From: Exobacillus caeni | Lineage (GTDB): Bacteria > Bacillota > Bacilli > Bacillales > Guptibacillaceae | NCBI RefSeq assembly: GCF_005747095.1 | Contig: NZ_SWLG01000001.1 | Location: 620,001-684,000, forward strand | Length of the DNA: 64,000 nucleotides | Direction of reading: 5' to 3' | In this document: one piece after another, positions 50,165 to 62,133 of the stretch | Position numbering within the stretch: the stretch's first letter is position 1 | How the letters are laid out: every line of letters begins with the position of its first letter | Made by a program: the position numbers and the translations under genes | Notes under the pieces: model-generated | Database searches by the model: none | Told to the model about the DNA's origin: nothing | What the model saw: the letters and a program-made list of their open reading frames with translations, nothing else

Positions 50165-50300
50165 CTCTTTTCGCATACTTTGTTGCTTAATATTTGAGGT
50201 AAACTGCGACGTAATTGTAGCATTGCTTTCCGCTTCGTGCAGTCGCTTTCCGTAGCGGTCTGCGATATGTTTTGTCGCATTATATAGTTCTTGTGCAAAA
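50165..50300. repeat. Possible intergenic repeat element between lepA and hemW
   Basis: The 290-base gap has nested inverted and direct repeats. TGCGAC (50205-50210) faces GTCGCA (50274-50279), CCGCT (50230-50234) faces AGCGG (50254-50258), and GCTTTCCG is repeated at 50225 and 50245. The outer ends (TCTTTTCGCA, and TGCAAAAACA near 50295) are roughly inverted. The layout suggests a small mobile or REP-like element; no ORF is present. Copies elsewhere could not be checked. Confidence 0.4.
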
Positions 50301-50380
50301 ACAACAATTTTTTAGAAAACAGTCTAAATAAAAGATCTAACGGAAATCATTTCCTCGAGGTTCTTTTACAATGAAGTTGA

Positions 50381-50412
50381 AGGCCGCAGATTGTTCTGCG
50401 GTCTTTCTCTCA
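50381..50412 (+). terminator. Intrinsic terminator before hemW
   Basis: GGCCGCAGA / TCTGCGGTC hairpin, followed by TTTCTCTC. It shows that the in-frame ATG at 50371 is not the hemW start. Confidence 0.75.
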
Positions 50413-50454
50413 TCATGCGATAGAAGATTAAAAATGAAGAAAGCTGTGATTGAA

Positions 50455-51600
50455 ATGCCGAAAGCTGTTTATTTGCATATCCCTTTTTGTGATTATATAT
50501 GCCACTATTGCGATTTTAATAAGGTTTTCATGAAAGGACAGCCTGTGGAAGAATACCTTGATCACATGGCTGTTGAAATGAAAAATACGGTAAAGAAGTT
50601 TCCTTACGATCATATCGAAACCATTTTCATTGGAGGCGGAACGCCAACCGCACTATCGGCCAGCCAGCTGGATGTTTTACTAGAGTCAGTCAACGATACA
50701 TTTCATCCGGGATCCCACATTGAATATACAGTGGAAGCCAATCCGGGAAGTGTAGATGAAGAAAAGCTCTCGGTATTGAAAAATGCCGGAGTTAACCGTC
50801 TCAGTATAGGTGCGCAGGCCTTTCAAAATGACCTGTTGAAAAGGCTCGGGCGCGGACATGATGAACAAGAGGTCGTAGAAATTGTCAAGCTTGCCCAAAG
50901 AATGGGATTTGACAATCTATCACTTGATCTTATGTTCGGTCTGCCGGACCAAACGATGGACATGTTTAGAGAGTCGATCGAGAGGACGATTCAATTGGAT
51001 ATTCCTCATGTTTCGTCCTACTCCCTCCAGGTAGAGAAGAAAACTGTTTTTTATAATCTGTTCCGAAAAGACCAGCTTCCCCTCCCTACTCAGGAAGAAG
51101 AAGCCGACATGTTTGAACTTTTAATCAGCAAGCTTGAGAAAGCAGGATTACAACAGTATGAAATCAGTAATTTCGCAAGGCCGGGATTTGAAAGCAAACA
51201 CAATATGATGTACTGGAAAAATGAACATTACTATGGGGTCGGGGCCGGGGCGCATAGTTACATGAACGGTGTTAGAAGAATTAATGCAGGGCCTCTAAAG
51301 AAATATATCCAGCTGGTAGACGAAAATGGTTTTCCTTATACAGAAGAAAATGAATTAACAACAGCAGAGAAAATGGAAGAAGAGATGTTCATGGGGTTAA
51401 GAATGAAAAAGGGCGTATCCGTCGAACGTTTCCAGGAGAAATTCAATATCCCATTGATGACTGTTTTTGGAAGCCAAATCGACCAGTTACATGATAAAGG
51501 TTTGATCAACTTAAACAAAGGAAATATCTCATTGACAGAAAAAGGCCTCTTCCTCGGCAATGAAGTTTTCTCCGAATTCCTCGGAGTAGTGGAAGAATAA
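50455..51600 (+). CDS. hemW: Heme chaperone / radical SAM protein HemW
   Basis: A 381-residue radical SAM protein with the iron-sulfur motif CDYICHYCDF (CxxxCxxC) after VYLHIPF, the GGGTPT SAM strand, and the HemW C-terminal domain. It was once named HemN, but coproporphyrinogen oxidase activity is not supported for this family; it is thought to deliver heme. I choose ATG 50455 for the length of the B. subtilis protein (about 380); 50434 is an equal alternative and neither has a good ribosome site. Confidence 0.88.
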   Translation: MPKAVYLHIPFCDYICHYCDFNKVFMKGQPVEEYLDHMAVEMKNTVKKFPYDHIETIFIGGGTPTALSASQLDVLLESVNDTFHPGSHIEYTVEANPGSVDEEKLSVLKNAGVNRLSIGAQAFQNDLLKRLGRGHDEQEVVEIVKLAQRMGFDNLSLDLMFGLPDQTMDMFRESIERTIQLDIPHVSSYSLQVEKKTVFYNLFRKDQLPLPTQEEEADMFELLISKLEKAGLQQYEISNFARPGFESKHNMMYWKNEHYYGVGAGAHSYMNGVRRINAGPLKKYIQLVDENGFPYTEENELTTAEKMEEEMFMGLRMKKGVSVERFQEKFNIPLMTVFGSQIDQLHDKGLINLNKGNISLTEKGLFLGNEVFSEFLGVVEE

Positions 51601-51644
51601 GTTTAGGTTTTTATGTGTTGATTAATAAGGGCCACGAAGTGATA

Positions 51645-51710
51645 TTTCTTTGCTCTCCTTCAAAAAATGATGAATCTTTTGAAAGGGTCGCCGGGAGAAG
51701 AAAAAAGCTT
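51645..51710 (+). repeat. Hairpin element related to the one at 6.5 kb
   Basis: TTTCTTTGCTCTCC (51645-51658), an A/T hairpin TTCAAAA ... TTTTGAA, then GTCGCCGGGAGAAGAAAAAAG. The order and words (GCTCTCC, AAAAAA, GATG, AATCTTTT, CGCC, GGAGA) match 6496-6620, but the large inner stem of that copy is missing. No ORF. It lies between hemW and hrcA. Confidence 0.5.
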
Positions 51711-51797
51711 TTTTTACAGGCGATTATTATATAATCATTTCTTTAGACCTTAACCGTTGACAAAATTAATAGGATTTTGGTAACTTATAAATTAGAT

Positions 51798-51824
51798 TTA
51801 GCACTCATTCACAGAGAGTGCTAA
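51798..51824 (+). promoter_or_regulatory. CIRCE operator of the hrcA-grpE-dnaK operon
   Basis: TTAGCACTC, nine bases, GAGTGCTAA: the exact inverted-repeat consensus bound by HrcA. It lies 17 bases before the hrcA start. A TTGACA box at 51757-51762 could belong to the promoter, but no good -10 is spaced correctly. Confidence 0.97.
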
Positions 51825-51840
51825 CAGAGGTGATAAAGGA

Positions 51841-52881
51841 ATGTTGACAGAGCGTCAATTATTTATACTTCAATTGTTGATCGATGACTATATTCGCTCT
51901 GCAGAGCCTGTAGGTTCCCGTGCCTTATCAAAACGGGAAGATGTTACATTCAGCTCTGCCACAATCCGAAATGAACTGGCTGATCTAGAAGAAATGGGTT
52001 TCCTTGAAAAGACCCACAGTTCTTCAGGAAGAATTCCATCGGAAAAAGGCTATCGTTTTTATGTGGATCATTTAATGATGCCGCCGGTCATCTCGAAGGA
52101 AGAAATTTATAACATCAAAGATCTCTTTGCTGAAAAAATGTATGAGGTGGAACGCGTCATACAGCAATCTGCTAAAATTTTGTCTGAACTGACAAACTAC
52201 ACAGCCATTATCTTAGGCCCAGAGATTTTTGATACCAGGTTAAAGCACCTTCAGATTGTTCCGATTTCTAAAGATACTGCGGTTGTCATTCTTGTAGCAA
52301 ATACAGGACATGTTGAAAATCGCACGATCACACTTCCGGATGGGATGAAACTATCCGATATCGAGAAGATGATCAATATACTCAACGAGCGGTTAAAAGA
52401 TATACCACTCGTCGAATTAAAATCAAAGATCTTTAAGGAAATCGCAAATGTTCTAAAACAGCATATCGAAAACTACCACCAGATGGATCAGATTCTTGAA
52501 AGCATTTTTAATACGAATCAATCCGAGAAAGTATTTTATGGCGGGAAGACAAATATTCTAACCCAGCCGGAATTCAAGGATATTAATAAAGTACGTTCCA
52601 TCTTAAACACCTTTGAGCAGGAAGACATCATTTATCGTTTGTTGCGCAGCGAAAAGGATGGAATCGATGTGAAGATAGGCCAGGAAAATAATCTTGAAGC
52701 AATAAAGAATTGCAGTGTGATTACTGCCAGTTATTCGATAGGCGGTAAACATATGGGTTCAATTGCTGTTCTTGGTCCAACAAGGATGCAGTATCATCGA
52801 GCCATCAGCTTGCTCGATTACCTTTCGAAGGATTTGTCAAACGCCCTTACGAAACGGTATCAAACTTTAAATGATTGGTAA
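51841..52881 (+). CDS. hrcA: Heat-inducible transcription repressor HrcA
   Basis: A 346-residue repressor that binds CIRCE and represses the heat-shock genes. An N-terminal winged helix (LTERQLFILQLLIDDYIRSA, SRALSKREDVTFSSATIRNE) is followed by a GAF-like dimerisation domain. It is the first gene of the operon it controls. GroEL is expected to aid its folding, so free chaperone keeps the operon off. Confidence 0.96.
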   Translation: MLTERQLFILQLLIDDYIRSAEPVGSRALSKREDVTFSSATIRNELADLEEMGFLEKTHSSSGRIPSEKGYRFYVDHLMMPPVISKEEIYNIKDLFAEKMYEVERVIQQSAKILSELTNYTAIILGPEIFDTRLKHLQIVPISKDTAVVILVANTGHVENRTITLPDGMKLSDIEKMINILNERLKDIPLVELKSKIFKEIANVLKQHIENYHQMDQILESIFNTNQSEKVFYGGKTNILTQPEFKDINKVRSILNTFEQEDIIYRLLRSEKDGIDVKIGQENNLEAIKNCSVITASYSIGGKHMGSIAVLGPTRMQYHRAISLLDYLSKDLSNALTKRYQTLNDW

Positions 52882-53016
52882 TAGTGAAAAGTGGTGGGAG
52901 AATTCCTCTTCCATCCTTTCTTATGGTTAAATTGGGATTATTCAGGAGCAGAAGTAAGACTGCATTACTGTGTCTCCCTTATAAAAGCAAAGGATAATTT
53001 TAGGGAGGTGAAACCT

Positions 53017-53616
53017 ATGGAAACAAATCACAACAAGTATGAAGAGAATGTGGGAAACGAAACTGAAGAAACGGTTGGCCAGCCGAAAGAAGAACAAGAA
53101 GAGCAAGATCAGCAGCTGGAAACTTCTGAAGAGGAAGGTCAATCCGAAGATAATATTACTCCTGAGCAGGAGGAAATCGCTCATCTTACTGAACAGTTGA
53201 ATGAGCTGGAAAATCGTATGGTCCGCACCCAGGCTGATTATGATAACTTTAGACGTAGAACGCGTGAAGAAAAGGCTGCATCAGCTAAGTACCGTTCACA
53301 AAGCCTTGTAGAAGAAATCCTTCCTGTTTTGGATAACTTTGAAAGAGCGTTTGCAGTTCAGGGTGAGGGCGAAAGCTACAATTCTCTTCTGCAGGGAATG
53401 GAAATGGTGTACCGCCAGTTGAAAGATGCTCTTCTAAAAGAAGGCGTGGAAGAAATCGACGCAGTTGGGCAACCATTCGATCCGCATAAGCATCAAGCTG
53501 TAATGCAAGTTGAAACTAATGAGTATGAGTCCGATGTTGTAGCAGAAGTGCTGCAAAAAGGTTACATGCTGAAAGACAAAGTAATCAGACCTGCGATGGT
53601 TAAAGTAAGTTCATAA
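53017..53616 (+). CDS. grpE: Nucleotide exchange factor GrpE
   Basis: A 199-residue factor that releases ADP from DnaK. An acidic, disordered N-terminus (residues 1-55) precedes a long coiled coil ([20 protein letters not shown]) and the beta domain near the end ([20 protein letters not shown]). ATG 53017 follows GGGAGGTG by 7 bases. An in-frame extension back to 52891 is non-coding because it lacks a ribosome site. Confidence 0.96.
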   Translation: METNHNKYEENVGNETEETVGQPKEEQEEQDQQLETSEEEGQSEDNITPEQEEIAHLTEQLNELENRMVRTQADYDNFRRRTREEKAASAKYRSQSLVEEILPVLDNFERAFAVQGEGESYNSLLQGMEMVYRQLKDALLKEGVEEIDAVGQPFDPHKHQAVMQVETNEYESDVVAEVLQKGYMLKDKVIRPAMVKVSS

Positions 53617-53635
53617 ACTACATATGGAAATATAG

Positions 53636-55489
<1,854 letters not shown>

Positions 55490-55502
55490 GAGGCTATAGA
55501 GG

Positions 55503-55544
55503 AAAAAGTCAAAGTCAGGCGTATCTCGGCTTTGACTTTTTTCT
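55503..55544 (+). terminator. Partial terminator between dnaK and dnaJ
   Basis: AAAAAGTCAAAG pairs with CTTTGACTTTTT (loop of about 13), followed by TC. It may reduce dnaJ expression relative to dnaK; the B. subtilis operon has a similar site. Confidence 0.8.
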
Positions 55545-55660
55545 TGCACAGGGAAAACCTTTGCTTTTACTATCGGGGGAATAAACATCCATGAAGTTGC
55601 AATAAAAGTAACTTCGATGATAAGATAAACTTTATGTGAAGAGAAGCGGGAGTGAATACA

Positions 55661-56776
55661 ATGAGTAAACGGGACTATTATGAGGTCTTGGGGGTTAGCA
55701 AGGACGCTTCTGAAGCTGAAATTAAAAAAGCCTATCGGAGGCTTGCAAAACAATACCACCCGGATATAAATAAAGAAGCTGATGCTGATGAAAAGTTTAA
55801 AGAAGTAAAGGAAGCTTACGAAGTTCTTAGCGATTCGCAGAAAAAAGCGCATTATGACCAATTCGGACATACTGATCCAAACCAAGGCTTCGGCGGAGCA
55901 GGAGGAGCTGACTTTGGAGGTTTCGGTGACATTTTCGATATGTTCTTTGGCGGCGGCGGTGGCCGCAGGAACCCGAATGCTCCAAGACAGGGTGCAGATC
56001 TACAGTATACGATGAACATTGACTTTGAGGAAGCTGCTTTCGGTAAAGAGACAGACATTTATATTCCAAAAGAAGAAGAATGTAACACGTGTGAAGGAAC
56101 CGGGGCAAAGCCTGGAACAACGCCTGAAACTTGTTCGCATTGCGGCGGTTCAGGACAAATGAACGTAGAGCAAAACACGCCGTTTGGGAGAATCGTCAAT
56201 CGCCGTGTCTGCCATTATTGTGAAGGTACAGGAAAAATCATTAAAGAAAAGTGTAAGACATGCCACGGAAAAGGTACAGTCAAAATTCGCAAGAAAATCC
56301 ACGTTAAAATTCCAGCAGGTATCGATGATGGCCAGCAGATCAGGCTTGCAGGAAAAGGGGAACCCGGCGTGAATGGAGGCCCTCCCGGGGATCTGTTCGT
56401 AGTCTTTTACGTTAACAAGCATGAGTTTTATGAGCGCCGAGGAGACGACATCTATGTCAAAATGCCGATTACATTCGCACAGGCTGCACTTGGGGATGAA
56501 ATCGAGGTTCCGACTCTCCATGGGAAAGTTAAGCTGAAAGTGCCTGCCGGAACACAGAGTGGCACAAATTTCAGACTCCGAGACAAAGGGGTTCAGAACG
56601 TCCGTGGATATGGCCAGGGCGACCAGCATGTCAAGATCCAGGTTGTTACACCGAAGAAACTGACTGAACGGCAAAAAGAGCTTTTAAGAGAGTTTAGTGA
56701 AATCAGCGGTGATATGCCTGATGAACAACACGATAACTTTTTTTCAAAAGTAAAAAGAGCATTTAAAGGTGAATAA
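55661..56776 (+). CDS. dnaJ: Co-chaperone DnaJ (Hsp40)
   Basis: A 371-residue co-chaperone that stimulates the DnaK ATPase. The J domain (residues 1-70) contains the HPD motif in YHPDINKE. It is followed by a Gly/Phe linker, four zinc motifs CxxCxGxG ([32 protein letters not shown]) and a C-terminal substrate domain. ATG 55661 follows GGGAG by 9 bases; the upstream GTG at 55652 is at that site. Confidence 0.97.
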   Translation: MSKRDYYEVLGVSKDASEAEIKKAYRRLAKQYHPDINKEADADEKFKEVKEAYEVLSDSQKKAHYDQFGHTDPNQGFGGAGGADFGGFGDIFDMFFGGGGGRRNPNAPRQGADLQYTMNIDFEEAAFGKETDIYIPKEEECNTCEGTGAKPGTTPETCSHCGGSGQMNVEQNTPFGRIVNRRVCHYCEGTGKIIKEKCKTCHGKGTVKIRKKIHVKIPAGIDDGQQIRLAGKGEPGVNGGPPGDLFVVFYVNKHEFYERRGDDIYVKMPITFAQAALGDEIEVPTLHGKVKLKVPAGTQSGTNFRLRDKGVQNVRGYGQGDQHVKIQVVTPKKLTERQKELLREFSEISGDMPDEQHDNFFSKVKRAFKGE

Positions 56777-56823
56777 AAAACAGTTTTTTCTGGCAATTTA
56801 AGGGATTAAAGGAGCTGGTAGGG

Positions 56824-57762
56824 ATGAAATGGTCTGAAATAAGCATTCATACGACACAAGAGGCAATAGAACCAGTGTCTAACATTTTACACGAAGCAGG
56901 TGCGAGCGGAGTTGTAATAGAAGACCCGCAGGATCTTGTGAAAGTTTGGGATACGTCGCTTGGAGAACTCTACCAGCTTAATCCCGATGATTACCCGAGT
57001 GAAGGGGTAATCATCAAAGCTTATCTTTCTGTTACCAGTTTTCTTGGTGAAACGATTGAGCAAATTAAAGAAGCGATTAACGGCTTGCTGCTTTATGACA
57101 TAGACATCGGCCATAACAAGGTAACGATCAGTGAGGTCAATGAAGAAGAATGGGCTACAGCCTGGAAGAAGTATTATAAACCTGTTAAGATTTCTGAACA
57201 TATCACGATAACACCAACCTGGGAGGATTACCAGCCGGTCAACACAGATGAAATCATCATAGAGCTCGATCCAGGTATGGCCTTTGGAACAGGAACCCAT
57301 CCAACAACTGTCATGTGCATCCAGGCGCTGGAAAAGACGATAGACGAAGGGAATAAAGTTATGGATGTAGGGACTGGCTCTGGAGTTCTTAGTATTGCAG
57401 CTGCTAAGCTGGGAGCTTCCCATGTTGATGCGCTGGACCTCGATGAAATTGCTGTAAAAAGCGCCAGACTCAATATCAAGCTGAACAAAGCCCAGGAAAA
57501 TGTGAGTGTCCGGCAAAACAACCTTCTGGATAACGTTACGGAAAACTACGATGTTGTCGTGGCAAACTTGCTTTCTGAAATAATCGTACGGTTTACAGAC
57601 CGAGTTGCGGAAGTGCTGAATCCGGGCGGTGTTTTTATCACTTCCGGAATCATTAATGCGAAGAAAAAAGAAGTAAGACAATCTATCACCGCGAATGGGA
57701 TGGAAATAATAGAGACATTGCAAATGGAAGATTGGGTTGCATTTATTGCAAAAAAAGCTTGA
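56824..57762 (+). CDS. prmA: Ribosomal protein L11 methyltransferase PrmA
   Basis: A 312-residue SAM-dependent enzyme with an N-terminal L11-binding domain and a C-terminal methyltransferase domain: [42 protein letters not shown]. It trimethylates L11 in the cytoplasm. AGGAGCTGG precedes the ATG. It lies 47 bases after dnaJ, in the operon order of B. subtilis. Confidence 0.96.
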   Translation: MKWSEISIHTTQEAIEPVSNILHEAGASGVVIEDPQDLVKVWDTSLGELYQLNPDDYPSEGVIIKAYLSVTSFLGETIEQIKEAINGLLLYDIDIGHNKVTISEVNEEEWATAWKKYYKPVKISEHITITPTWEDYQPVNTDEIIIELDPGMAFGTGTHPTTVMCIQALEKTIDEGNKVMDVGTGSGVLSIAAAKLGASHVDALDLDEIAVKSARLNIKLNKAQENVSVRQNNLLDNVTENYDVVVANLLSEIIVRFTDRVAEVLNPGGVFITSGIINAKKKEVRQSITANGMEIIETLQMEDWVAFIAKKA

Positions 57763-57777
57763 TGGCGGGTGCGTTTA

Positions 57778-58530
57778 ATGCAGAGGTACTTTGTTGATCC
57801 TGATGCTGTGAAGGGAAATTCTATAACGATAACCGGAGACGATGTAAAGCATATTGGCAAAGTGATGAGAATGTCCTCCGGAGACAAAGTGATTTGTTGT
57901 GATTCTACAGGCCGTTCGGCATTATGCGAAATAGAAGAGGTTTCGAAGGAAGACGTTACTTGCACTGTTGTAGAATGGATGGATGAAAATACGGAACTTC
58001 CTGTTAACGTAACAATTGTTCAGGGACTGCCTAAATCAGATAAGCTGGAACTTGTTGTACAAAAGGGCACAGAACTTGGAGCTTCCTGTTTTTACCCTTT
58101 TAAAGCAGCTAGATCTGTTGTAAAATGGGATAGGTCCAAAAGCGAGAAAAAACTTGATAGGCTTCGTAAAATTGCGAAAGAAGCTGCAGAACAATCACAC
58201 CGAACAGCCATTCCTGAAGTGGAAGCCCCTCTTTCACTTCAAGAAGTTATCGATATGGAGCCAGAGTATGATCTCAAACTGGTTGCTTATGAAGAAGAGG
58301 CAAAACAGGGAGAGAGTTCGAACTTGTCTCAAGCGCTTCACCAGGCAAACAGGGGGCAGCGTGTTTTGCTGGTCATCGGCCCGGAAGGCGGTTTAACAGA
58401 AGAAGAAATAAGTGACTTAACAGATGCTGGTTTTCTGCTATGCGGACTCGGCCCACGAATTTTAAGGACAGAAACAGCAGCCCTTTATTTTCTTGCAGCT
58501 GTTTCTTATCATTTTGAATTAATGAGGTGA
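57778..58530 (+). CDS. rsmE: 16S rRNA m3U1498 methyltransferase RsmE
   Basis: A 250-residue SPOUT-fold enzyme. It has an N-terminal PUA-like domain (MQRYFVDPDAVKG), VQKGTELGA, IAKEAAEQSHRT, and the knotted SAM site VIGPEGGLTEEEI and LGPRILRTETAA. It methylates U1498 of 16S rRNA. ATG 57778 is about 7 bases after GGCGGG; a GTG at 57769 overlaps that site. It runs into mtaB, whose ribosome site GAGGTG lies at the rsmE stop. Confidence 0.95.
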   Translation: MQRYFVDPDAVKGNSITITGDDVKHIGKVMRMSSGDKVICCDSTGRSALCEIEEVSKEDVTCTVVEWMDENTELPVNVTIVQGLPKSDKLELVVQKGTELGASCFYPFKAARSVVKWDRSKSEKKLDRLRKIAKEAAEQSHRTAIPEVEAPLSLQEVIDMEPEYDLKLVAYEEEAKQGESSNLSQALHQANRGQRVLLVIGPEGGLTEEEISDLTDAGFLLCGLGPRILRTETAALYFLAAVSYHFELMR

Positions 58531-58535
58531 ATGCT

Positions 58536-59888
58536 ATGCCTTCAGTTGCTTTCCACACACTTGGATGTAAAGTAAACCATTATGAAACGGAAGCGATCTG
58601 GCAGTTATTTAAAGAGCAGGGGTATGAACGATCTGAATTCGAAGATACCTCTGATGTATATGTAATAAACACTTGCACAGTGACAAACACAGGTGATAAA
58701 AAGAGCCGTCAAGTTATCCGAAGGGCCATCCGTAAAAACCCTAATGCAGTGATCTGTGTTACGGGGTGTTACGCGCAAACATCCCCTGCTGAAATCATGG
58801 CTATTCCTGGAGTGGATGTTGTGGTTGGAACACAGGATCGTGCAAAAATGCTTGATTATATCGAGCAGTACAAGAATGAAAGACAGCCGATCAATGGCGT
58901 TAGTAATATTATGAAAGCCAAGGTTTATGAAGAGCTTGAAGTACCTGCCTTCACCGACCGCACACGTGCTTCACTAAAGATACAGGAAGGCTGTAATAAC
59001 TTCTGTACATTTTGTATCATTCCCTGGGCCCGCGGATTGCTGCGTTCTCGTGATCCAGAAGCGGTGGTCAAACAAGCTCAGCAGTTAGTCGATGCAGGAT
59101 ATAAGGAAATCGTGCTTACCGGAATCCATACGGCAGGTTACGGAGAGGACTTAAAAGATTATAACTTTGCCCAATTGTTGTCTGATCTTGACGAAAAGGT
59201 TAAAGGATTAAAAAGGATTCGTATCTCATCTATTGAGGCGAGCCAGGTAACAGATGAAGTGATCGACGTGTTGAACCGTTCCGATAAAATCGTTCGCCAT
59301 CTTCATATTCCGCTTCAGTCCGGCTCTGATTCTGTTCTAAAAAGAATGAGAAGGAAATATAGCATGGACATGTTTGCCGAAAAACTGGAAAAGCTCAAAA
59401 AAGCTCTTCCAGGACTTGCGATTACCTCCGACGTTATCGTAGGATTCCCTGGAGAAACGGAAGAAGAGTTCCAGGAAACGTATGACTTTGTTGCAAAGCA
59501 TAAGTTTTCTGAGCTTCATGTATTTCCGTTTTCTAAGAGAACAGGTACACCGGCAGCTCGAATGGAAGACCAGGTTGATGAAGATGTCAAGAATGAGCGA
59601 GTACACCGTTTGATTGAACTTTCCAATCAGCTTGCAAAGCAATACGCTTCGGATTATGAAAACGAGGTACTTGAAGTAATTCCCGAAGAGCAATACAAAG
59701 AAGATCCGGACAGCGGCCTATATGTAGGATATACGGATAACTACATGAAAGTGAAGTTCCAGGCTACGGAAGATATGATTGGAAAAATTGTAAAAGTAAA
59801 GATTACAAAAGCAGGTTACCCATATAGTGAAGGGCAGTTTGTCAGGGTTATGGGAGATACTATTGAGAATGAGGCAATCGTTTCTTAA
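58536..59888 (+). CDS. mtaB: tRNA t6A37 methylthiotransferase MtaB
   Basis: A 450-residue radical SAM methylthiotransferase that adds a methylthio group to t6A37 of tRNAs. An N-terminal UPF0004 domain with Cys for a second cluster (THGCKVN-like HTLGCKVNHYE, TCTVTN, GCYAQ) precedes the radical SAM domain (QEGCNNFCTFCIIPWARG) and a C-terminal TRAM domain. ATG 58536 follows GAGGTG by 6 bases. B. subtilis MtaB (YqeV) is in the same position. Confidence 0.95.
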   Translation: MPSVAFHTLGCKVNHYETEAIWQLFKEQGYERSEFEDTSDVYVINTCTVTNTGDKKSRQVIRRAIRKNPNAVICVTGCYAQTSPAEIMAIPGVDVVVGTQDRAKMLDYIEQYKNERQPINGVSNIMKAKVYEELEVPAFTDRTRASLKIQEGCNNFCTFCIIPWARGLLRSRDPEAVVKQAQQLVDAGYKEIVLTGIHTAGYGEDLKDYNFAQLLSDLDEKVKGLKRIRISSIEASQVTDEVIDVLNRSDKIVRHLHIPLQSGSDSVLKRMRRKYSMDMFAEKLEKLKKALPGLAITSDVIVGFPGETEEEFQETYDFVAKHKFSELHVFPFSKRTGTPAARMEDQVDEDVKNERVHRLIELSNQLAKQYASDYENEVLEVIPEEQYKEDPDSGLYVGYTDNYMKVKFQATEDMIGKIVKVKITKAGYPYSEGQFVRVMGDTIENEAIVS

Positions 59889-59917
59889 ACCAGCTCTCGA
59901 TCTTATATTGAAAAATA

Positions 59918-59946
59918 TCGCCCGGGTATTTCCCGGGCTGTTTTCA
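59918..59946 (+). terminator. Intrinsic terminator after mtaB
   Basis: GCCCGGG / CCCGGGC with a five-base loop, followed by TGTTTTC. Confidence 0.8.
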
Positions 59947-60053
59947 TCTGATGCATAATTCCCTTTTAGGGATAGGACAATTTACATAGAGTCTTATGGA
60001 TACCTATGGCTAATGGTACAATAATGATGGTTTGAAAAGAAAGGATGATCGAT

Positions 60054-60725
60054 ATGAACGAAAAGTTAGCTGGAATGATTGATCACACTGCATTAAAACC
60101 CGATACTACAAAAGAGCAAATCGATAAGTTATGCAGCGAAGCAAAGGAATATAAGTTTGCGTCTGTTTGTATTAATCCTACATGGGTTAATTATTCAAGC
60201 AAACAATTGGAAGGTTCCGAGGTAAAGGTGTGTACTGTTATCGGATTTCCTCTTGGTGCGACTACTACTGAAGTGAAAGCTTTTGAAACGAATGATGTTA
60301 TCGAAAAAGGTGCAACTGAAGTAGATATGGTGATTAACATCGGCGCTTTAAAAGACGGAAACCATAGCCTTGTAGAGGAAGACATTAAAGCGGTAGTCGA
60401 TGCTGCCAGAGGAAATGCACTTGTTAAAGTTATTATCGAAACATCCCTTTTAACAGATGACGAGAAAGTCAAGGCATGTGAATTAGCAGTAAGTGCAGGA
60501 GCAGATTATGTGAAAACTTCAACAGGCTTTTCTGGTGGAGGCGCTACTGTGGAAGATATCAAATTGATGAGAAAAACAGTAGGGCCGGACATCGGTGTCA
60601 AAGCTTCGGGAGGAGTAAGAGACTTAAAATCTGCTGAAGATTTAATTGAAGCAGGTGCCACGAGAATCGGCGCAAGCTCTGGAGTTTCAATCGTCCAGGG
60701 AGAACAATCGAATACTGATTACTAA
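60054..60725 (+). CDS. deoC: Deoxyribose-phosphate aldolase DeoC
   Basis: A 223-residue class I aldolase that splits deoxyribose-5-phosphate. The Schiff-base lysine is in [15 protein letters not shown], with supporting [21 protein letters not shown] and [12 protein letters not shown] 60054 follows AAAGGA by about 8 bases; the ATG at 60045 is inside that site. It is an extra gene relative to B. subtilis, where deoC lies elsewhere, and stands between mtaB and yqeW with its own terminator. Confidence 0.94.
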   Translation: MNEKLAGMIDHTALKPDTTKEQIDKLCSEAKEYKFASVCINPTWVNYSSKQLEGSEVKVCTVIGFPLGATTTEVKAFETNDVIEKGATEVDMVINIGALKDGNHSLVEEDIKAVVDAARGNALVKVIIETSLLTDDEKVKACELAVSAGADYVKTSTGFSGGGATVEDIKLMRKTVGPDIGVKASGGVRDLKSAEDLIEAGATRIGASSGVSIVQGEQSNTDY

Positions 60726-60732
60726 AATAATC

Positions 60733-60774
60733 AAAAAGGAGAATGAGCAAATAATTGTTCATTCTCTTTTTATT
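60733..60774 (+). terminator. Intrinsic terminator after deoC
   Basis: GAGAATGA pairs with TCATTCTC and CAA with TTG inside, preceded by AAAAAG and followed by TTTTTATTT. It may also serve yqeW. Confidence 0.88.
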
Positions 60775-60808
60775 TAAATAAGAGATAAAATTGCATTTAA
60801 TTATGACA

Positions 60809-61747
60809 TTATCCTGTTGGTTTTGACTTTCCATGTAGTTTAAGCACGAACGCAGCAAAGAGTCCTGCAAAAGGAAGAACCAACAGAGAGGATAGAACGT
60901 TAAACAAGACGGAAACATGAGCTAACTGAAGGTCTGGCAAGCTGGTTACGAGGGAAGAAATATTGCCAAGCGTACTGATCAATGGGAAAAAGAAGATGAC
61001 ACCAAAAATATTAAGCCATATATGTGCATAGGCGACGAGTTTTGCTTCTTTTGTCGTTCCGATCGACGCGATGAAAGCAGTAATACAGGTACCTATGTTT
61101 GCCCCGAATAGAATAGCGATCGCAGAGTCGATGCTTAACAAACTCTGGTTGATAAAACTCATTGCGATGCCGGTAGTTGCAGAGCTTGATTGGATAAGGG
61201 CGGTAAAGACAGTTCCAAGGCCCACACCATAAAGTAAGTTTTTATTTGAGTTTTCGAGTAACGTGTGAATAGGAGCAACCTTGGATAACGGAATCGCAAG
61301 AGATTCAAAACCATTCATGGCTACGAATAAACACCCGAGGCCAAACAAGACACAACCAATACAAAAATAGAGTTGGCGAGAAAATTGAATCAAAATAAAT
61401 CCTGCGACAAGAAGCGGCAAAATGAACTGTGAAGGATCGAGTGTTATGATTTCTGCAGTAATGGTCGTCCCTATGTTTGTTCCAAGTATGACTCCGATTG
61501 ACTGTTTAAACGATAAAATGCCTACCGAGACCAGGCCTACGGTGATAACCATTACCGCTGAACTGCTTTGCATGATGCAGGTTAATAGCGCTCCTGCGAG
61601 CATCCCTTTCCAGGTAGTATTGGTCATTTTAGATAAAGTCGCTTTTAACCTTATAGGCGAGAACGATCCGAGGCCAACTCGCAGGACCGTCATCCCAAAT
61701 ACGAAAATCATAATAAAAATGATAAAAAAAGTGATATATTCGCTCAT
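60809..61747 (-). CDS. yqeW: Na+/phosphate cotransporter-like protein YqeW
   Basis: A 312-residue membrane protein with two inverted repeats of the NptA/PhoU-family transporter: IMQSSSAVMVITVGLV and LIQSSSATTGIAMSFI are the family QSSSA motifs, each followed by a GxNIGT turn (GTNIGTTITAEI, GANIGTCITAFI). It would import phosphate or export it with Na+. No PhoU domain is fused. It is on the minus strand, convergent with deoC. Confidence 0.92.
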   Translation of the reverse strand: MSEYITFFIIFIMIFVFGMTVLRVGLGSFSPIRLKATLSKMTNTTWKGMLAGALLTCIMQSSSAVMVITVGLVSVGILSFKQSIGVILGTNIGTTITAEIITLDPSQFILPLLVAGFILIQFSRQLYFCIGCVLFGLGCLFVAMNGFESLAIPLSKVAPIHTLLENSNKNLLYGVGLGTVFTALIQSSSATTGIAMSFINQSLLSIDSAIAILFGANIGTCITAFIASIGTTKEAKLVAYAHIWLNIFGVIFFFPLISTLGNISSLVTSLPDLQLAHVSVLFNVLSSLLVLPFAGLFAAFVLKLHGKSKPTG

Positions 61748-61939
61748 TTTCTCACCTCTGTCCCTTCTCTTCCAGTATATGGACAGGGGTCTGTTGAAAT
61801 GAGCATTTTTTATTCAAAATACCGTTCGGAGTTTTTCTAGTTGATAAACCGCAAACCTTATATTATAATTGCACATGACATGTCTTTTTGATTTGATATG
61901 TTTTGAATGATTGTTGAATGTTTGGAGGGAGGGATATAG

Positions 61940-62116
61940 ATGGCGGAAACTCGTGTTCGCAAAAATGAATCCATCGAGGATGCTCTTCGTCGCTTCAAGA
62001 GAACGGTTTCTAAAGAAGGCACATTGGCTGAAGTTAGAAAGCGTAAGCACTATGAAAAGCCAAGTGTAAAGCGTAAAAAGAAATCTGAGGCAGCAAGGAA
62101 AAAGCGTAAGTTTTAA
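61940..62116 (+). CDS. rpsU: Ribosomal protein S21
   Basis: A 58-residue basic protein of the 30S subunit ([20 protein letters not shown] start, [13 protein letters not shown] end). ATG 61940 follows GGAGGGAGGGATATAG. It is shorter than the ORF length cutoff but clear from its sequence and its place before yqeY, as in B. subtilis. Confidence 0.97.
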   Translation: MAETRVRKNESIEDALRRFKRTVSKEGTLAEVRKRKHYEKPSVKRKKKSEAARKKRKF

Positions 62117-62133
62117 GAGAGGGTGTTTGGTCG

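Noticed and set aside
50371-50454. N-terminal extension of HemW from ATG 50371
   Set aside because: A terminator hairpin (50381-50412) lies in it and the family start is later.
52891-53016. N-terminal extension of GrpE
   Set aside because: GGGAGGTG sits before ATG 53017 and GrpE has no such extension.
56887-57723. 278-codon minus-strand ORF antisense to prmA
   Set aside because: It mirrors the prmA frame, has no ribosome site and its translation is Cys/Tyr/Phe-rich, like other shadows.
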